A DNA stretch of 64,000 nucleotides from Nocardioides sp. Soil774 (GTDB lineage Bacteria; Actinomycetota; Actinomycetes; Propionibacteriales; Nocardioidaceae): the NCBI RefSeq assembly GCF_001428125.1, contig NZ_LMSM01000005.1:5701-69700 (forward strand), given 5' to 3'. A program made the translations under genes and the position numbers. Positions 20,466 through 28,609 of this stretch are shown piece by piece. Position 1 is the first letter of the stretch. Each line of letters starts with the position of its first letter. The notes beneath the pieces are model-generated. The model did not search any database. It saw nothing but the letters and a program-made list of their open reading frames with translations, and was not told where the DNA came from.

Positions 20466-20806
20466 GCATGCCGGCCGCGGACGACCTGTTCCGCCCGACC
20501 TCCGACGCCGACGAGTCCGCCACCCAGCGGCCCCGCCGGGTGCGCGCGGTCGCCGACGAGTCGGACGGCACCGAGGCCGGGCCCAAGCGCCCGAGCGGAC
20601 GGATCCGGCACGACGAGAAGATGACGGTCTACGTGACCGCCGACGAGCTCCTCGACATCGAGCACGCCCGCCTGACGCTGCGGCGCGAGCACGGCCTCGC
20701 CGTCGACCGCGGGCGCCTGGTGCGCGAGGCGCTCGCGCTCGTCCTGGCCGACCTCGAGGCGCAGGGCACCGACAGCCCGCTGGTCCAGCGACTGCTGGAC
20801 GAGTGA
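20450..20806 (+). CDS. Small ribbon-helix-helix-like partner of ParA
   Basis: 118 residues from GTG 20450, with GGGAGG ten bases upstream (ATG 20468 is an alternative). The first ~55 residues are charged and disordered. The rest, from RIRHDEKMTVYVTADELLDIE through DRGRLVREALALVLADLE, has the strand-helix-helix order of RHH DNA-binding proteins such as ParG. It overlaps parA by 16 bases and scpA by four (GTGA), so all are one operon. I infer a ParA-stimulating DNA-binding partner; no experimental function is known to me. Confidence 0.7.
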   Translation: MARRVSMPAADDLFRPTSDADESATQRPRRVRAVADESDGTEAGPKRPSGRIRHDEKMTVYVTADELLDIEHARLTLRREHGLAVDRGRLVREALALVLADLEAQGTDSPLVQRLLDE

Positions 20807-21678
20807 GCGCGCCGACCGACCTCGCGTCCGGCGATGCCGGTCCGGCCTTCGCCGTCCGGCTCGACAACTTCGAGGGTCCCTTCGACCTGCTGCTCGGCCT
20901 CATCGCCAAGCACAAGCTCGACATCACCGAGGTCGCGCTCTCCCAGGTGACCGACGAGTTCATCGCGCACGTGAAGAACCTCGGCGGCGCGTGGGACCTC
21001 GAGCAGACGACGTCCTTCCTCGTGGTCGCCGCGACCCTGCTCGACCTGAAGGCAGCGCGCCTGCTGCCGCAGGGCGACGTGGAGGACGAGGAGGACCTCG
21101 CGCTGCTGGAGGCGCGCGACCTGCTCTTCGCCCGCCTCATGCAGTACCGCGCGTTCAAGCAGGTCGCGTCGGTGCTCGAGGACCGCATCGCCTCTGAGGC
21201 GCGCAGCCACCCACGGGCGGTGGGGCTCGAGGAGCGCTTCGCCACGCTGCTGCCGGAGGTGCTCATCGGGATCGGGCTCGAGCAGTTCGCCCGGCTCGCG
21301 GCCAAGGCGATGGAGCCCAAGCCGGTGCTCGAGGTGTCGCTCCAGCACATCCATGCCGCGAGGGTCAGCGTGCGCGAGCAGGCGCAGGTCGTGGTCGACC
21401 GGCTGCGCCGCAGCGGCACCCTGACCTTCCGCGCGCTGTGCGGCGACTCACCCGACCGGCTGACCACGGTCGCGCGCTTCCTCTCGCTGCTGGAGCTGTT
21501 CCGCGAGGGCGCGGTCTCCTTCGACCAGGTCACCCCGCTCGGCGAGCTCACCGTGCGCTGGACCGGGGCCGAGGACGGCGACGTCGAGATCCACGACGAG
21601 TTCGACGGCGCCGAGCCCTCGGGCGAGGATGACGCCCAGGCAGCCGACGCCGCCGACGTACCCCAGGAGGACCCGTGA
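20803..21678 (+). CDS. scpA: Segregation and condensation protein A
   Basis: 291 residues. The ScpA N-terminal domain is clear: FAVRLDNFEGPFDLLLGLIAKHKLDI, then VAATLLDLKAARLLP. The C-terminal winged-helix (about 190-250) ends in FLSLLELFREGAVSFDQ. It is the kleisin that closes the SMC ring with ScpB. The last ~25 residues are acidic and probably disordered. GTGA overlaps join it to the genes on both sides. Confidence 0.95.
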   Translation: MSAPTDLASGDAGPAFAVRLDNFEGPFDLLLGLIAKHKLDITEVALSQVTDEFIAHVKNLGGAWDLEQTTSFLVVAATLLDLKAARLLPQGDVEDEEDLALLEARDLLFARLMQYRAFKQVASVLEDRIASEARSHPRAVGLEERFATLLPEVLIGIGLEQFARLAAKAMEPKPVLEVSLQHIHAARVSVREQAQVVVDRLRRSGTLTFRALCGDSPDRLTTVARFLSLLELFREGAVSFDQVTPLGELTVRWTGAEDGDVEIHDEFDGAEPSGEDDAQAADAADVPQEDP

Positions 21679-22418
21679 GCGAGCCCGAGACCACTCCCGC
21701 CGACGTGGAGACCCTCGAGGTGGCGGTCGCCGAGCTGCGCCCGGCGCTCGAGGCCATCCTCATGGTCTCCGACGAGCCGCTCGACGAGGTGCGCCTCGCC
21801 ACCGTCGTGGGCCATCCCGTGGCCGACGTCGGGGCGGCGCTCGAGGCGCTCGCCGCGGAGTACGCCGACCAGGGCCGCGGCTTCGACCTGCGTCCGGTCG
21901 CGGGCGGCTGGCGCTTCTACTCCCGTCCGGAGTACGCCGGTGTCGTGGAGTCGTTCGTCCTCGAGGGCCAGCAGGCCCGCCTGACGCAGGCCGCGCTGGA
22001 GACACTCTCGGTGGTGGCCTACAAGCAGCCGGTGTCGCGGGCCCGGGTGTCCGCGATCCGCGGGGTCAACGTCGACGGCGTGATGCGCACGCTGCTGACC
22101 CGGGGTCTGGTGGAGGAGGCCGGCCACGACGAGCAGAGCGGCGCCAACCTCTACCGCACGACGTCGTACTTCCTCGAGCGCATCGGCGTCACCTCGCTCG
22201 ACGACCTGCCCGAGCTGGCGCCGTACCTCCCCGACATGGACGACCTCGAGGACGAGCTGGCGAGCGTCGCCGGCCTCGACGCACCCGCCCCCGCGTCCAC
22301 CGCCGAGGTGCCTCCCGCACCCGAGACGCCCGACCACCCGGCCCACCCCCCGACCCACCACGCCTCGCCGCACAGCGGCGCCGGCACCGAGCCCGACGGC
22401 GGCACCGAGATCTCTTGA
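21675..22418 (+). CDS. scpB: Segregation and condensation protein B
   Basis: 247 residues. It has two winged-helix domains (about 15-105 and 105-190) with the family blocks ALEAILMVSDEPL, FDLRPVAGGWRFYSRPEY, TQAALETLSVVAYKQPVSRARVSAIRGVNVDGVM and RGLVEEAG. It binds ScpA as a dimer in the SMC condensin complex. A Pro/Ala-rich tail of ~55 residues follows, longer than in Bacillus ScpB but common in actinobacteria. Confidence 0.95.
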   Translation: MSEPETTPADVETLEVAVAELRPALEAILMVSDEPLDEVRLATVVGHPVADVGAALEALAAEYADQGRGFDLRPVAGGWRFYSRPEYAGVVESFVLEGQQARLTQAALETLSVVAYKQPVSRARVSAIRGVNVDGVMRTLLTRGLVEEAGHDEQSGANLYRTTSYFLERIGVTSLDDLPELAPYLPDMDDLEDELASVAGLDAPAPASTAEVPPAPETPDHPAHPPTHHASPHSGAGTEPDGGTEIS

Positions 22419-22467
22419 CCACCCCACGAAACCACTCGCTCCGCTCGCGCTTACGCAGGGACCCCGA

Positions 22468-23271
22468 ATGAAGCCCCACGACGCACCCGACAACGACCAG
22501 CCCGCCTCGCAGCGGCCCGAGACCGACGACGACGGCCTGATCCGGCTCCAGAAGCTGCTCGCCCAGTCGGGTGTCGCCAGCCGGCGCAAGTGCGAGGAGC
22601 TGATGCTCGACGGCCTCGTCGAGGTCGACGGCGAGGTGGTCACGCGGCTCGGCACCAAGGTCGACCCCCGCACCGCGGTGATCCGGGTCGAGGGCAAGCG
22701 CCTGCCCCCGATCAGCGACAAGGTCTACCTCGTGCTCAACAAGCCGCGCGGCGTCGTGTCCACGATGTCCGACCCGGAGGGCCGTCGCACGCTGGGCGAC
22801 CTGGTGGCCGACCGTCCCGAGCGGCTCTTCCACGTCGGGCGGCTCGACACCGACACCGAGGGCCTGATCATCCTCACCAACGACGGCGACTTCGCCCAGC
22901 ACCTGGCCCACCCCTCGCACGAGGTCGACAAGACCTACGTCGCGGAGGTCGAGGGGGAGGTGCACGTGCGCACCGTGCGCGAGCTGCTCGCCGGGGTCGT
23001 GCTCGACGACGGCCCGGTCACGGTGACCCACGCCCGCGTGCTGGGCGGCGACCCCCGGCGCGAGGGGAGCAACCGCTCGATCGTCGAGCTCACGATCCAC
23101 GAGGGCCGCAACCGCATCGTGCGGCGCCTGCTCGACCATGTGGGCCACCCGGTGCGGCGGCTGACCCGCACGCAGGTGGGCCCCGTCACGCTGGCCCGGC
23201 TGCGGTCCGGGGAGATGCGCGAGCTCACCGTGGCCGAGCTGGGCGAGCTGATGGACAGCGCGCAGCTCTGA
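22468..23271 (+). CDS. rluB: 23S rRNA pseudouridine synthase, RluB/RsuA family
   Basis: 267 residues. The S4 domain (about 20-70: RLQKLLAQSGVASRRKCEELM) precedes the pseudouridine synthase fold with catalytic aspartate in GRLDTDTEGLIILTNDG near 126, and KTYVAEV and ITEGRNRIVRR-like EGRNRIVRRLLDHVGHPV blocks. It isomerises a uridine of 23S rRNA. A 49-base gap separates it from scpB, but the operon order scpA-scpB-rluB-cmk-der is conserved. Confidence 0.95.
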   Translation: MKPHDAPDNDQPASQRPETDDDGLIRLQKLLAQSGVASRRKCEELMLDGLVEVDGEVVTRLGTKVDPRTAVIRVEGKRLPPISDKVYLVLNKPRGVVSTMSDPEGRRTLGDLVADRPERLFHVGRLDTDTEGLIILTNDGDFAQHLAHPSHEVDKTYVAEVEGEVHVRTVRELLAGVVLDDGPVTVTHARVLGGDPRREGSNRSIVELTIHEGRNRIVRRLLDHVGHPVRRLTRTQVGPVTLARLRSGEMRELTVAELGELMDSAQL

Positions 23272-23284
23272 GCGCGCGAGCCCG

Positions 23285-23290
23285 TAGGCT
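23285..23290 (+). promoter_or_regulatory. -10 TAGGCT of aroH (leaderless)
   Basis: TAGGCT ends six bases before GTG 23297. Confidence 0.5.
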
Positions 23291-23296
23291 CGGAGC

Positions 23297-23674
23297 GTGG
23301 CAGTCAGGGCAGTGCGTGGGGCGACCCAGCTCGAGGAGGACACCCGCGAGCACATGTTGGACCGGGTGGCGGAGCTGGTCACGGACGTGATGGAGGCCAA
23401 CCGCCTCGAGGTCGACGACTTCATCTCGATCATCTTCACCGCCACCAGCGACCTGACCAGCGAGTTCCCGGCCTACGCCGCGCGACAGCTCGGCTTCTCC
23501 GACGTCCCGCTGGTGTGCGCGCGCGAACTGGAGATCGAGGGATCGATGCCGCGCGTCGTACGTCTCATGGCGCACGTCGACACCGACCTGCCGCGGGCCG
23601 AGATCACCCACGTCTACCTCCACGGTGCAGCCAACCTGCGCCGCGACCTGTCCCGCACCACCAGCCATGACTGA
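23297..23674 (+). CDS. aroH: Chorismate mutase, AroH class
   Basis: 125 residues, the size of Bacillus AroH. Family blocks are VRAVRGATQLEEDT with the active-site arginine, ISIIFTATSDLTSEFPA, DVPLVCARELEIEGSMPRVVRLM and the terminal tyrosine in HVYLHGA. It converts chorismate to prephenate, feeding the prephenate dehydrogenase encoded next; the two overlap by eight bases. Confidence 0.95.
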   Translation: MAVRAVRGATQLEEDTREHMLDRVAELVTDVMEANRLEVDDFISIIFTATSDLTSEFPAYAARQLGFSDVPLVCARELEIEGSMPRVVRLMAHVDTDLPRAEITHVYLHGAANLRRDLSRTTSHD

Positions 23675-24764
23675 CGTCCGCACCGAAGCCGCGCTGCCCG
23701 CCCTCACCGGACCGGTGGAGGTCGTCGGAGCCGGCCTCATCGGCACCTCCATCGCGCTCGTGTGCCGGCGCCTGGGGCTCGACGTGGTGCTGCGCGACGC
23801 CTCCGAGGAGAACCTGCGCACCGCCCACGGGCTGGGTGCCGGGCGACCCGCCGCACCCGGCGACCGCCCCCAGCTGGTCGTCGTCGCCGTCCCTCCGGCG
23901 GCGCTCGCGGACGCCGTCGTGGCGGCGCTCGAGCGCACCGGGGCCGTGGTCACCGACGTCGGCAGCGTCAAGGCGGCCCCGCTCGCCGACGTAGCGGCGC
24001 GGGTCGGGGCGCCCGAGCTGTCGCGCTACGTCGGCTCGCACCCCATGGCCGGCAGCGAGCGCTCCGGACCACTCGCCGCCAGCGCGGCCCTCTTCGACGG
24101 CCGACCGTGGGCGGTCACGCCCCACCCGGGCGCCGACCCGCACGCGGTGGGGCTCGTGGAGTCACTGGTCCTCGAGTGCGGGGCCACCCCGCGCCGGATG
24201 GAGCCCGCCGAGCACGACCGCGCCGTCGCCCGCATCTCGCACCTGCCCCACCTGGCCGCGGTGCTGGTCGCCGGGCGACTGGCAAGCGCGCCCGCGGAGC
24301 ACCTGGCGCTCTCGGGCCAGGGCGTGCGCGACGTCACCCGCGTCGCGGCCAGCGACCCGGGCCTGTGGCGCCAGATCCTGGAGGCCAACGCAGGCGCGGT
24401 GCTCGACCTGCTCGCCGAGGTGCGCGCCGACCTCGACGCGCTCATGACGGCCGTGGCCGACGACGCCGGACCCGACCTGGTGGAGATCCTCGCCCGGGGC
24501 AACGCCGGCACCGAGGCCATCCCCGGCAAGCACGGCGGGCCGGCGCGTCCGACCCGGTCGGTCTTCGTCTCGGTGCCCGACCACCCGGGCGAGCTGGCCC
24601 GGCTGTTCGGCGACGCCGGCGAGATCGGCGTCAACATCGAGGACGTCCACATCGACCACGACCCGGGGCGCCCCGTCGGCCTCACCGAGCTCGTGGTCGA
24701 GGAGGGCAGCGCCGAGCACCTCCTCGCCGCTCTCGAATCCCGCGGGTGGACCACTCACCGGTAA
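23667..24764 (+). CDS. tyrA: Prephenate dehydrogenase with C-terminal ACT domain
   Basis: 365 residues from ATG 23667. The nucleotide-binding motif VEVVGAGLIGTSIALVCRR is near 15-33, SHPMAGSERSG near 120 is the prephenate site, and HLPHLAAVLVAGRL near 195 belongs to the helical domain. The last ~70 residues (SVFVSVPDHPGELARLF) form an ACT domain for tyrosine feedback. It oxidises prephenate to 4-hydroxyphenylpyruvate for tyrosine. The stop is TAA, the only one in the window, and it lies inside the TAACCT before cmk. Confidence 0.93.
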   Translation: MTDVRTEAALPALTGPVEVVGAGLIGTSIALVCRRLGLDVVLRDASEENLRTAHGLGAGRPAAPGDRPQLVVVAVPPAALADAVVAALERTGAVVTDVGSVKAAPLADVAARVGAPELSRYVGSHPMAGSERSGPLAASAALFDGRPWAVTPHPGADPHAVGLVESLVLECGATPRRMEPAEHDRAVARISHLPHLAAVLVAGRLASAPAEHLALSGQGVRDVTRVAASDPGLWRQILEANAGAVLDLLAEVRADLDALMTAVADDAGPDLVEILARGNAGTEAIPGKHGGPARPTRSVFVSVPDHPGELARLFGDAGEIGVNIEDVHIDHDPGRPVGLTELVVEEGSAEHLLAALESRGWTTHR

Positions 24765-24767
24765 CCT
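24762..24767 (+). promoter_or_regulatory. -10 TAACCT of cmk, overlapping the tyrA stop
   Basis: TAACCT begins with the TAA stop of tyrA and ends eight bases before GTG 24776. Confidence 0.45.
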
Positions 24768-24775
24768 TCTGGCCC

Positions 24776-25453
24776 GTGAGCCACGCCAACCCGTCCCTCG
24801 TCGTCGCCGTCGACGGCACGTCCGGCTCGGGCAAGTCGAGCACCTCGCGGGGCGTGGCCGAGCGCCTCGGCCTGCGCTACCTGGACACCGGTGCGATGTT
24901 CCGCGCGATCACGTGGTGGCTGCTGCGCGAGGGCGTCGACGTACGTGACTCCGACGCGGTGGCGGCCGCCGTCGACGCCGGCCGTCCGGGCATCGAGTCC
25001 GGCACCGACCCGCTGGGCCCCACCATCACCGTCGACGGCACCGACGTCTCGGTCGACATCCGGGGCGAGGACGTGACGGCGGCCGTCAGCCCGGTCAGCG
25101 CCGTGCCGCAGGTGCGCGCGCTCCTGCTCGACCTGCAGCGCGAGGTGATCGGCGGCGGCGGCATCGTCGTCGAGGGTCGCGACATCGGTTCCGTGGTGTG
25201 GCCCGACGCCCAGGTCAAGGTCTACCTCAGCGCCGATCCCGACGCTCGCGCCGCCCGCCGCTCCGCCGAGCTGGGCGGCACCGACGTGGCCAGCACCCAG
25301 CAGTCGCTGCTGGAGCGTGACCGGATCGACTCCGGGCGCGCGACGGCGCCGCTGACGATGGCCGACGGCGCGGTGCACGTCGACAGCACCCACCTCACCC
25401 TGGCCGAGGTCATCGAGACCATCGTCGGGCTGGCCGCGTCCGCCCGGCCGTGA
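24776..25453 (+). CDS. cmk: Cytidylate kinase
   Basis: 225 residues from GTG 24776. The P-loop GTSGSGKS is at 14-21, followed by RYLDTGAMFRAITW, GRDIGSVVWPDAQVKVYLSA near 138 and the RDRIDSGRATAPL lid. It phosphorylates CMP and dCMP. The start is fixed by the short distance from the P-loop. The stop overlaps plsC as GTGA. Confidence 0.96.
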   Translation: MSHANPSLVVAVDGTSGSGKSSTSRGVAERLGLRYLDTGAMFRAITWWLLREGVDVRDSDAVAAAVDAGRPGIESGTDPLGPTITVDGTDVSVDIRGEDVTAAVSPVSAVPQVRALLLDLQREVIGGGGIVVEGRDIGSVVWPDAQVKVYLSADPDARAARRSAELGGTDVASTQQSLLERDRIDSGRATAPLTMADGAVHVDSTHLTLAEVIETIVGLAASARP

Positions 25454-26205
25454 CCGAGCTCCCTGACAGCAGCGCCGAGCATCCGCGGACGCGCCTGCTG
25501 CGCATCATGCGTCCGATCGCCGTTCAGGTGATCGGACGCCGCTGGCCGGTCACCGTGCACCACCCAGAGCTGGTGCCCGCGAGCGGCGGGGTGATCCTCG
25601 CTGCCAACCACATCGGGCTGCTCGACGGCCCGCTGCTGGCGACGTACGCCCCGCGTCCGGTGCACGCGCTGACGAAGCGGGAGATGTTCGACGGCCGGCT
25701 GGGCGGCTTCCTGCGCGCGACGGGCCAGATCCCGCTCGACCGCTACGCCACCGACCCGGGCGCCGTCCGGACCGCCCTGCGGGTCGTACGGGGCGGGGGA
25801 GTGCTCGGCATCTTCCCCGAGGGCACCCGGGGCGGCGGCGACTTCCGCCGCTTCCACCACGGCGCGGCCTACCTCGCCCTGGTCACCGGCGCTCCCGTCG
25901 TGCCGGTGACGCTGATCGGCACCCGCGCGCCGGGCAGCGCGCGCTCGATCCCGGACCCCGGCGAGGCGATCGACGTGGTGTTCGGGCAGGCGTGGCACAC
26001 GACACAGCAGGCGTGGCCCCGGACGAGGGAACACGTGGCTGCCACGTCGGTGTTGTTGCGGGGACACATGCTGTCCGAGCTGGACAGCGCCCTCTCCCAG
26101 ACGCGCCGATCCTTGCCCGGGCCCCTCAGTGCGGGACAATCCGAGGACGACCCCGACACCGGGCTCGTCGAGCACCCCCAGAGAACTGTGGACACACATG
26201 AGTGA
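25450..26205 (+). CDS. plsC: 1-acyl-sn-glycerol-3-phosphate acyltransferase (PlsC family)
   Basis: 251 residues. Acyltransferase motifs are NHIGLLDGP (NHxxxxD, near 53) and FPEGTRGGG (near 122). A glycine/valine block, VPVTLIGT, follows. It should acylate lysophosphatidic acid at the membrane in phospholipid synthesis, although substrate choice within this family varies. No clear membrane helix is present, so it is probably peripheral. It sits between cmk and der, where actinobacteria often keep an acyltransferase, and overlaps both. Confidence 0.88.
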   Translation: MTELPDSSAEHPRTRLLRIMRPIAVQVIGRRWPVTVHHPELVPASGGVILAANHIGLLDGPLLATYAPRPVHALTKREMFDGRLGGFLRATGQIPLDRYATDPGAVRTALRVVRGGGVLGIFPEGTRGGGDFRRFHHGAAYLALVTGAPVVPVTLIGTRAPGSARSIPDPGEAIDVVFGQAWHTTQQAWPRTREHVAATSVLLRGHMLSELDSALSQTRRSLPGPLSAGQSEDDPDTGLVEHPQRTVDTHE

Positions 26206-27562
26206 GCACGACGCCGGCACCCTCGACACCGAGGCCACCGACACCGGACCGACCCCCGTCCTGGCCGTCGTGGGCCGCCCCAACGTGGGCAAGTCCACCC
26301 TGGTCAACCGGATCATCGGCCGACGCGAGGCCGTGGTGGAGGACCGCCCGGGCGTGACCCGCGACCGCGTGTCCTACGACGCCAACTGGAACGGTCGCGC
26401 CTTCACGGTGGTCGACACCGGCGGCTGGGACCCCGACGCGCGCGGTCTCGCCGAGCGCATCGCAGGGCAGGCCGAGGTCGCGGTCACGCTGGCCGACGCC
26501 GTGCTCTTCGTCGTCGACGCGACCGTGGGCATCACCGACGCCGACGAGGCCGTCGTGAGGATCCTGCGCGCCTCGGGCAAGCCCGTCGTCCTCGCGGCCA
26601 ACAAGGTCGACGACGCTCGCACCGAGGCGGAGGCCTACGGCCTGTGGAACCTCGGGCTCGGTGAGCCGTGGCCGGTGTCGGCGCTCCACGGTCGCGGGTC
26701 GGGCGACATGCTCGACGCGATCCTGGCTGCCCTGCCCGAGACGCCTGCTGAGAGCTTCGAGGAGGTGGGCGGGCCGCGTCGGATCGCCATCGTCGGCAAG
26801 CCCAACGTCGGCAAGTCGTCGCTGCTCAACATGCTGGCCCAGGAGGACCGGGTCGTCGTCGACAACGCCGCCGGGACCACCGTCGACCCCGTCGACGAGC
26901 TGATCACCCTCGGGGACCGCACCTGGCGCTTCATCGACACCGCCGGCATCCGCAAGCGGGTCAACCAGGCCTCGGGCCACGAGTACTACGCCTCGCTGCG
27001 CACCTCGACCGCGATCGACCGCGCCGAGGTGGCGGTGCTGGTGCTCGACGCCAGCCAGACCGTGTCCGAGCAGGACATGCGCATCATCCAGACGATCCGC
27101 GACGCCGGCCGGGCGATGGTCATCGCCTTCAACAAGTGGGACCTCGTCGACGAGGAGCGCCGCCACTACCTCGAGCGTGAGGTCGAGCGCGACCTCGTGC
27201 AGCTCAAGTGGGCGCCGCGCATCAACTTCACCGCCCGCACCGGTTGGCACGTCGACCGGCTCGTCCCGGCGATCGACAAGGCGCTCGAGGGCTGGGAGAC
27301 GCGCATCGGCACCGGTGCCCTCAACACGTTCCTCGGCCGCCTGGTGGCCGAGCACCCGCACCCGGTGCGCAGCGGCAAGCAGCCCAGGATCCTCTTCGCC
27401 ACGCAGCCCTCGACGGCTCCGCCGACCTTCGTGCTCTTCACCAGCGGCAAGCTCGACGCCGCCTACGAGCGTTTCGTCGAGCGTCGCCTGCGCGAGGAGT
27501 TCGGCTTCGTCGGCACGCCGATCGTCATCAACCAGAAGCCGCGCGAGAAGCGCAAGCGCTGA
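26198..27562 (+). CDS. der: Ribosome assembly GTPase Der
   Basis: 454 residues from ATG 26198. It has two GTPase domains: the first with GRPNVGKST near 26-34, PGVTRDR and DTGGW; the second with GKPNVGKSS near 199-207, [14 protein letters not shown] and NKWDLV. A KH-like domain (about 365-450) ends in [15 protein letters not shown]. It acts in 50S subunit assembly. The first ~20 residues are acidic and non-conserved. It ends the operon, 13 bases from the convergent M23 gene. Confidence 0.97.
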   Translation: MSEHDAGTLDTEATDTGPTPVLAVVGRPNVGKSTLVNRIIGRREAVVEDRPGVTRDRVSYDANWNGRAFTVVDTGGWDPDARGLAERIAGQAEVAVTLADAVLFVVDATVGITDADEAVVRILRASGKPVVLAANKVDDARTEAEAYGLWNLGLGEPWPVSALHGRGSGDMLDAILAALPETPAESFEEVGGPRRIAIVGKPNVGKSSLLNMLAQEDRVVVDNAAGTTVDPVDELITLGDRTWRFIDTAGIRKRVNQASGHEYYASLRTSTAIDRAEVAVLVLDASQTVSEQDMRIIQTIRDAGRAMVIAFNKWDLVDEERRHYLEREVERDLVQLKWAPRINFTARTGWHVDRLVPAIDKALEGWETRIGTGALNTFLGRLVAEHPHPVRSGKQPRILFATQPSTAPPTFVLFTSGKLDAAYERFVERRLREEFGFVGTPIVINQKPREKRKR

Positions 27563-27575
27563 GCCGGGCGACGGG

Positions 27576-28262
27576 TCAGGGGGCGAGTCCCTCGGCCCGC
27601 AGCCAGTCGAGGGGGTCGATCGGGCCACCCCCGCCGGGTCGCACCTCCAGGTGGAGGTGCGGGCCGGTGGAGTTGCCGGTCGAGCCGACGGACCCGATCC
27701 GCTCGGCCACCTCGACGGCCTGACCGGCGTACACCGAGACGTCGTCCTGGTGGCAGTACCAGACCTCGGTGCCGTCGGGCAGCGTGACGATCGTGCGCAG
27801 CCCGTAGGGGCCCGACCACGCCACCTCGGACACGACGCCGGCGGCGACCGCGACGATCGCGTCACCGGGCGACGTGCTGAAGTCCTGGCCGCCGTGCTGG
27901 GCCTCCCACAGCGGGCCGGTGAGCCCGAAGCCGGCGGAGAGCCGGTACGACGCCAGCGGCAGCACGGCGCGGACCCGCTCGGGGTCGCCGTGGTAGCCGT
28001 AGGTGGCCAGCACCGCCTTGCGCCCCAGCAGCGCCCGCTCGCGGGCGTCGGCGCGTCGGTTGAGCGCCAGCAGCGTGCGCTCGCGCTCGTGGAGCTGCGC
28101 CTGCGCCCGGACCGCGAGCTCGAGTGTCCGCGCCTGCTGGCCCTGCTCGCGCACGACGGTCTCCGGAGCGGCGGCGTCGGCGCGGGGCGCGGCGAGCCCC
28201 AGGCCGAGCGCCAGGAGGACGACGGCCAGGAGCAGACCCGCCCGGTGCGGTTGAGCTGACAT
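27576..28262 (-). CDS. Secreted M23 (LytM) peptidase
   Basis: 228 residues. A signal peptide (about 1-31, cleavage after ADA) is followed by a helical segment rich in Arg/Ala/Gln and an M23 domain (about 110-222). Zinc ligands are visible in EAQHGGQDF and in TGPHLHLEV; VWYCHQDD supplies the other histidine. It is predicted to cut peptidoglycan cross-links outside the membrane or to act as an amidase activator. GGGGGG and GTCCAC precede the ATG. A 20-bp palindrome lies upstream. Confidence 0.9.
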   Translation of the reverse strand: MSAQPHRAGLLLAVVLLALGLGLAAPRADAAAPETVVREQGQQARTLELAVRAQAQLHERERTLLALNRRADARERALLGRKAVLATYGYHGDPERVRAVLPLASYRLSAGFGLTGPLWEAQHGGQDFSTSPGDAIVAVAAGVVSEVAWSGPYGLRTIVTLPDGTEVWYCHQDDVSVYAGQAVEVAERIGSVGSTGNSTGPHLHLEVRPGGGGPIDPLDWLRAEGLAP

Positions 28263-28295
28263 GTGGACCCCCCACAGGTTGAGTGTTCATCTTGT

Positions 28296-28315
28296 GCGGC
28301 GTGCGCGCACGCCGC
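28296..28315. promoter_or_regulatory. 20-bp perfect palindrome upstream of the M23 gene
   Basis: Half-site GCGGCGTGCG repeats as its exact inverse with no spacer, 34 bp upstream of the M23 ATG. It may be an operator. A hairpin in the M23 leader is the other reading. Confidence 0.45.
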
Positions 28316-28373
28316 TGCGAAAGCGCGGCAAATGGCCCGGTCGGACTACGCGCGCGCAGCACGGGTGGGTCGA

Positions 28374-28404
28374 TTGCCGAGGTGCACGGGTGCTGCGGTA
28401 GTGT
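28374..28404 (+). promoter_or_regulatory. Probable tRNA-Pro promoter
   Basis: TTGCCG (28374-28379) and TAGTGT (28399-28404) are 19 bases apart, 36 bases before the tRNA. The spacing is long, so the -35 is tentative; the -10 is convincing. Confidence 0.45.
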
Positions 28405-28439
28405 TCGGGTCGCTTCGCAGGCCTCGTGCCGGAGGCGTT

Positions 28440-28513
28440 CGGGCTGTAGCGCAGCTTGGTAGCGCACCTGACTGGGGGTCAGGGGGTCGCAGGTTCAAAT
28501 CCTGTCAGCCCGA
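28440..28513 (+). tRNA. proT: tRNA-Pro (anticodon GGG)
   Basis: The acceptor stem CGGGCTG (28440-28446) pairs with CAGCCCG (28506-28512). The anticodon stem CCTGA/TCAGG encloses CTGGGGG, giving anticodon GGG, which reads CCC and CCT. The T arm GCAGG-TTCAAAT-CCTGT is canonical. The discriminator base is A. CCA is not encoded, as is usual in actinobacteria. Confidence 0.96.
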
Positions 28514-28521
28514 CCGAACGA

Positions 28522-28563
28522 GACAGGGCCCTGATCTGCGGAACCGCAGGTCAGGGCCCTGTC
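28522..28563 (+). terminator. Terminator after tRNA-Pro
   Basis: A 20-base arm (28522-28541) pairs with 28544-28563 with one T-G wobble, a very stable hairpin starting nine bases after the tRNA. It lies between the tRNA and the convergent dehydratase gene and could serve both. Confidence 0.85.
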
Positions 28564-28609
28564 GCATCGACGGCCTGCCCGGCATCGAGCGGCGCAGGAC
28601 GCGGCCGGG

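Noticed and set aside
19335..22721. 1128-codon minus-strand frame over parA-scpB
   Set aside because: Shadow of real genes on the plus strand; low-complexity and without a family match.
28263..28439. c-di-AMP (ydaO-type) riboswitch before the M23 peptidase
   Set aside because: Actinobacterial cell-wall hydrolases often have one, but the conserved ydaO blocks are absent from either strand here.
28440..28513. tRNA-Pro as an integration site
   Set aside because: No integrase gene or duplicated tRNA 3' end is visible nearby; XerD at 14.7 kb is the chromosomal enzyme.
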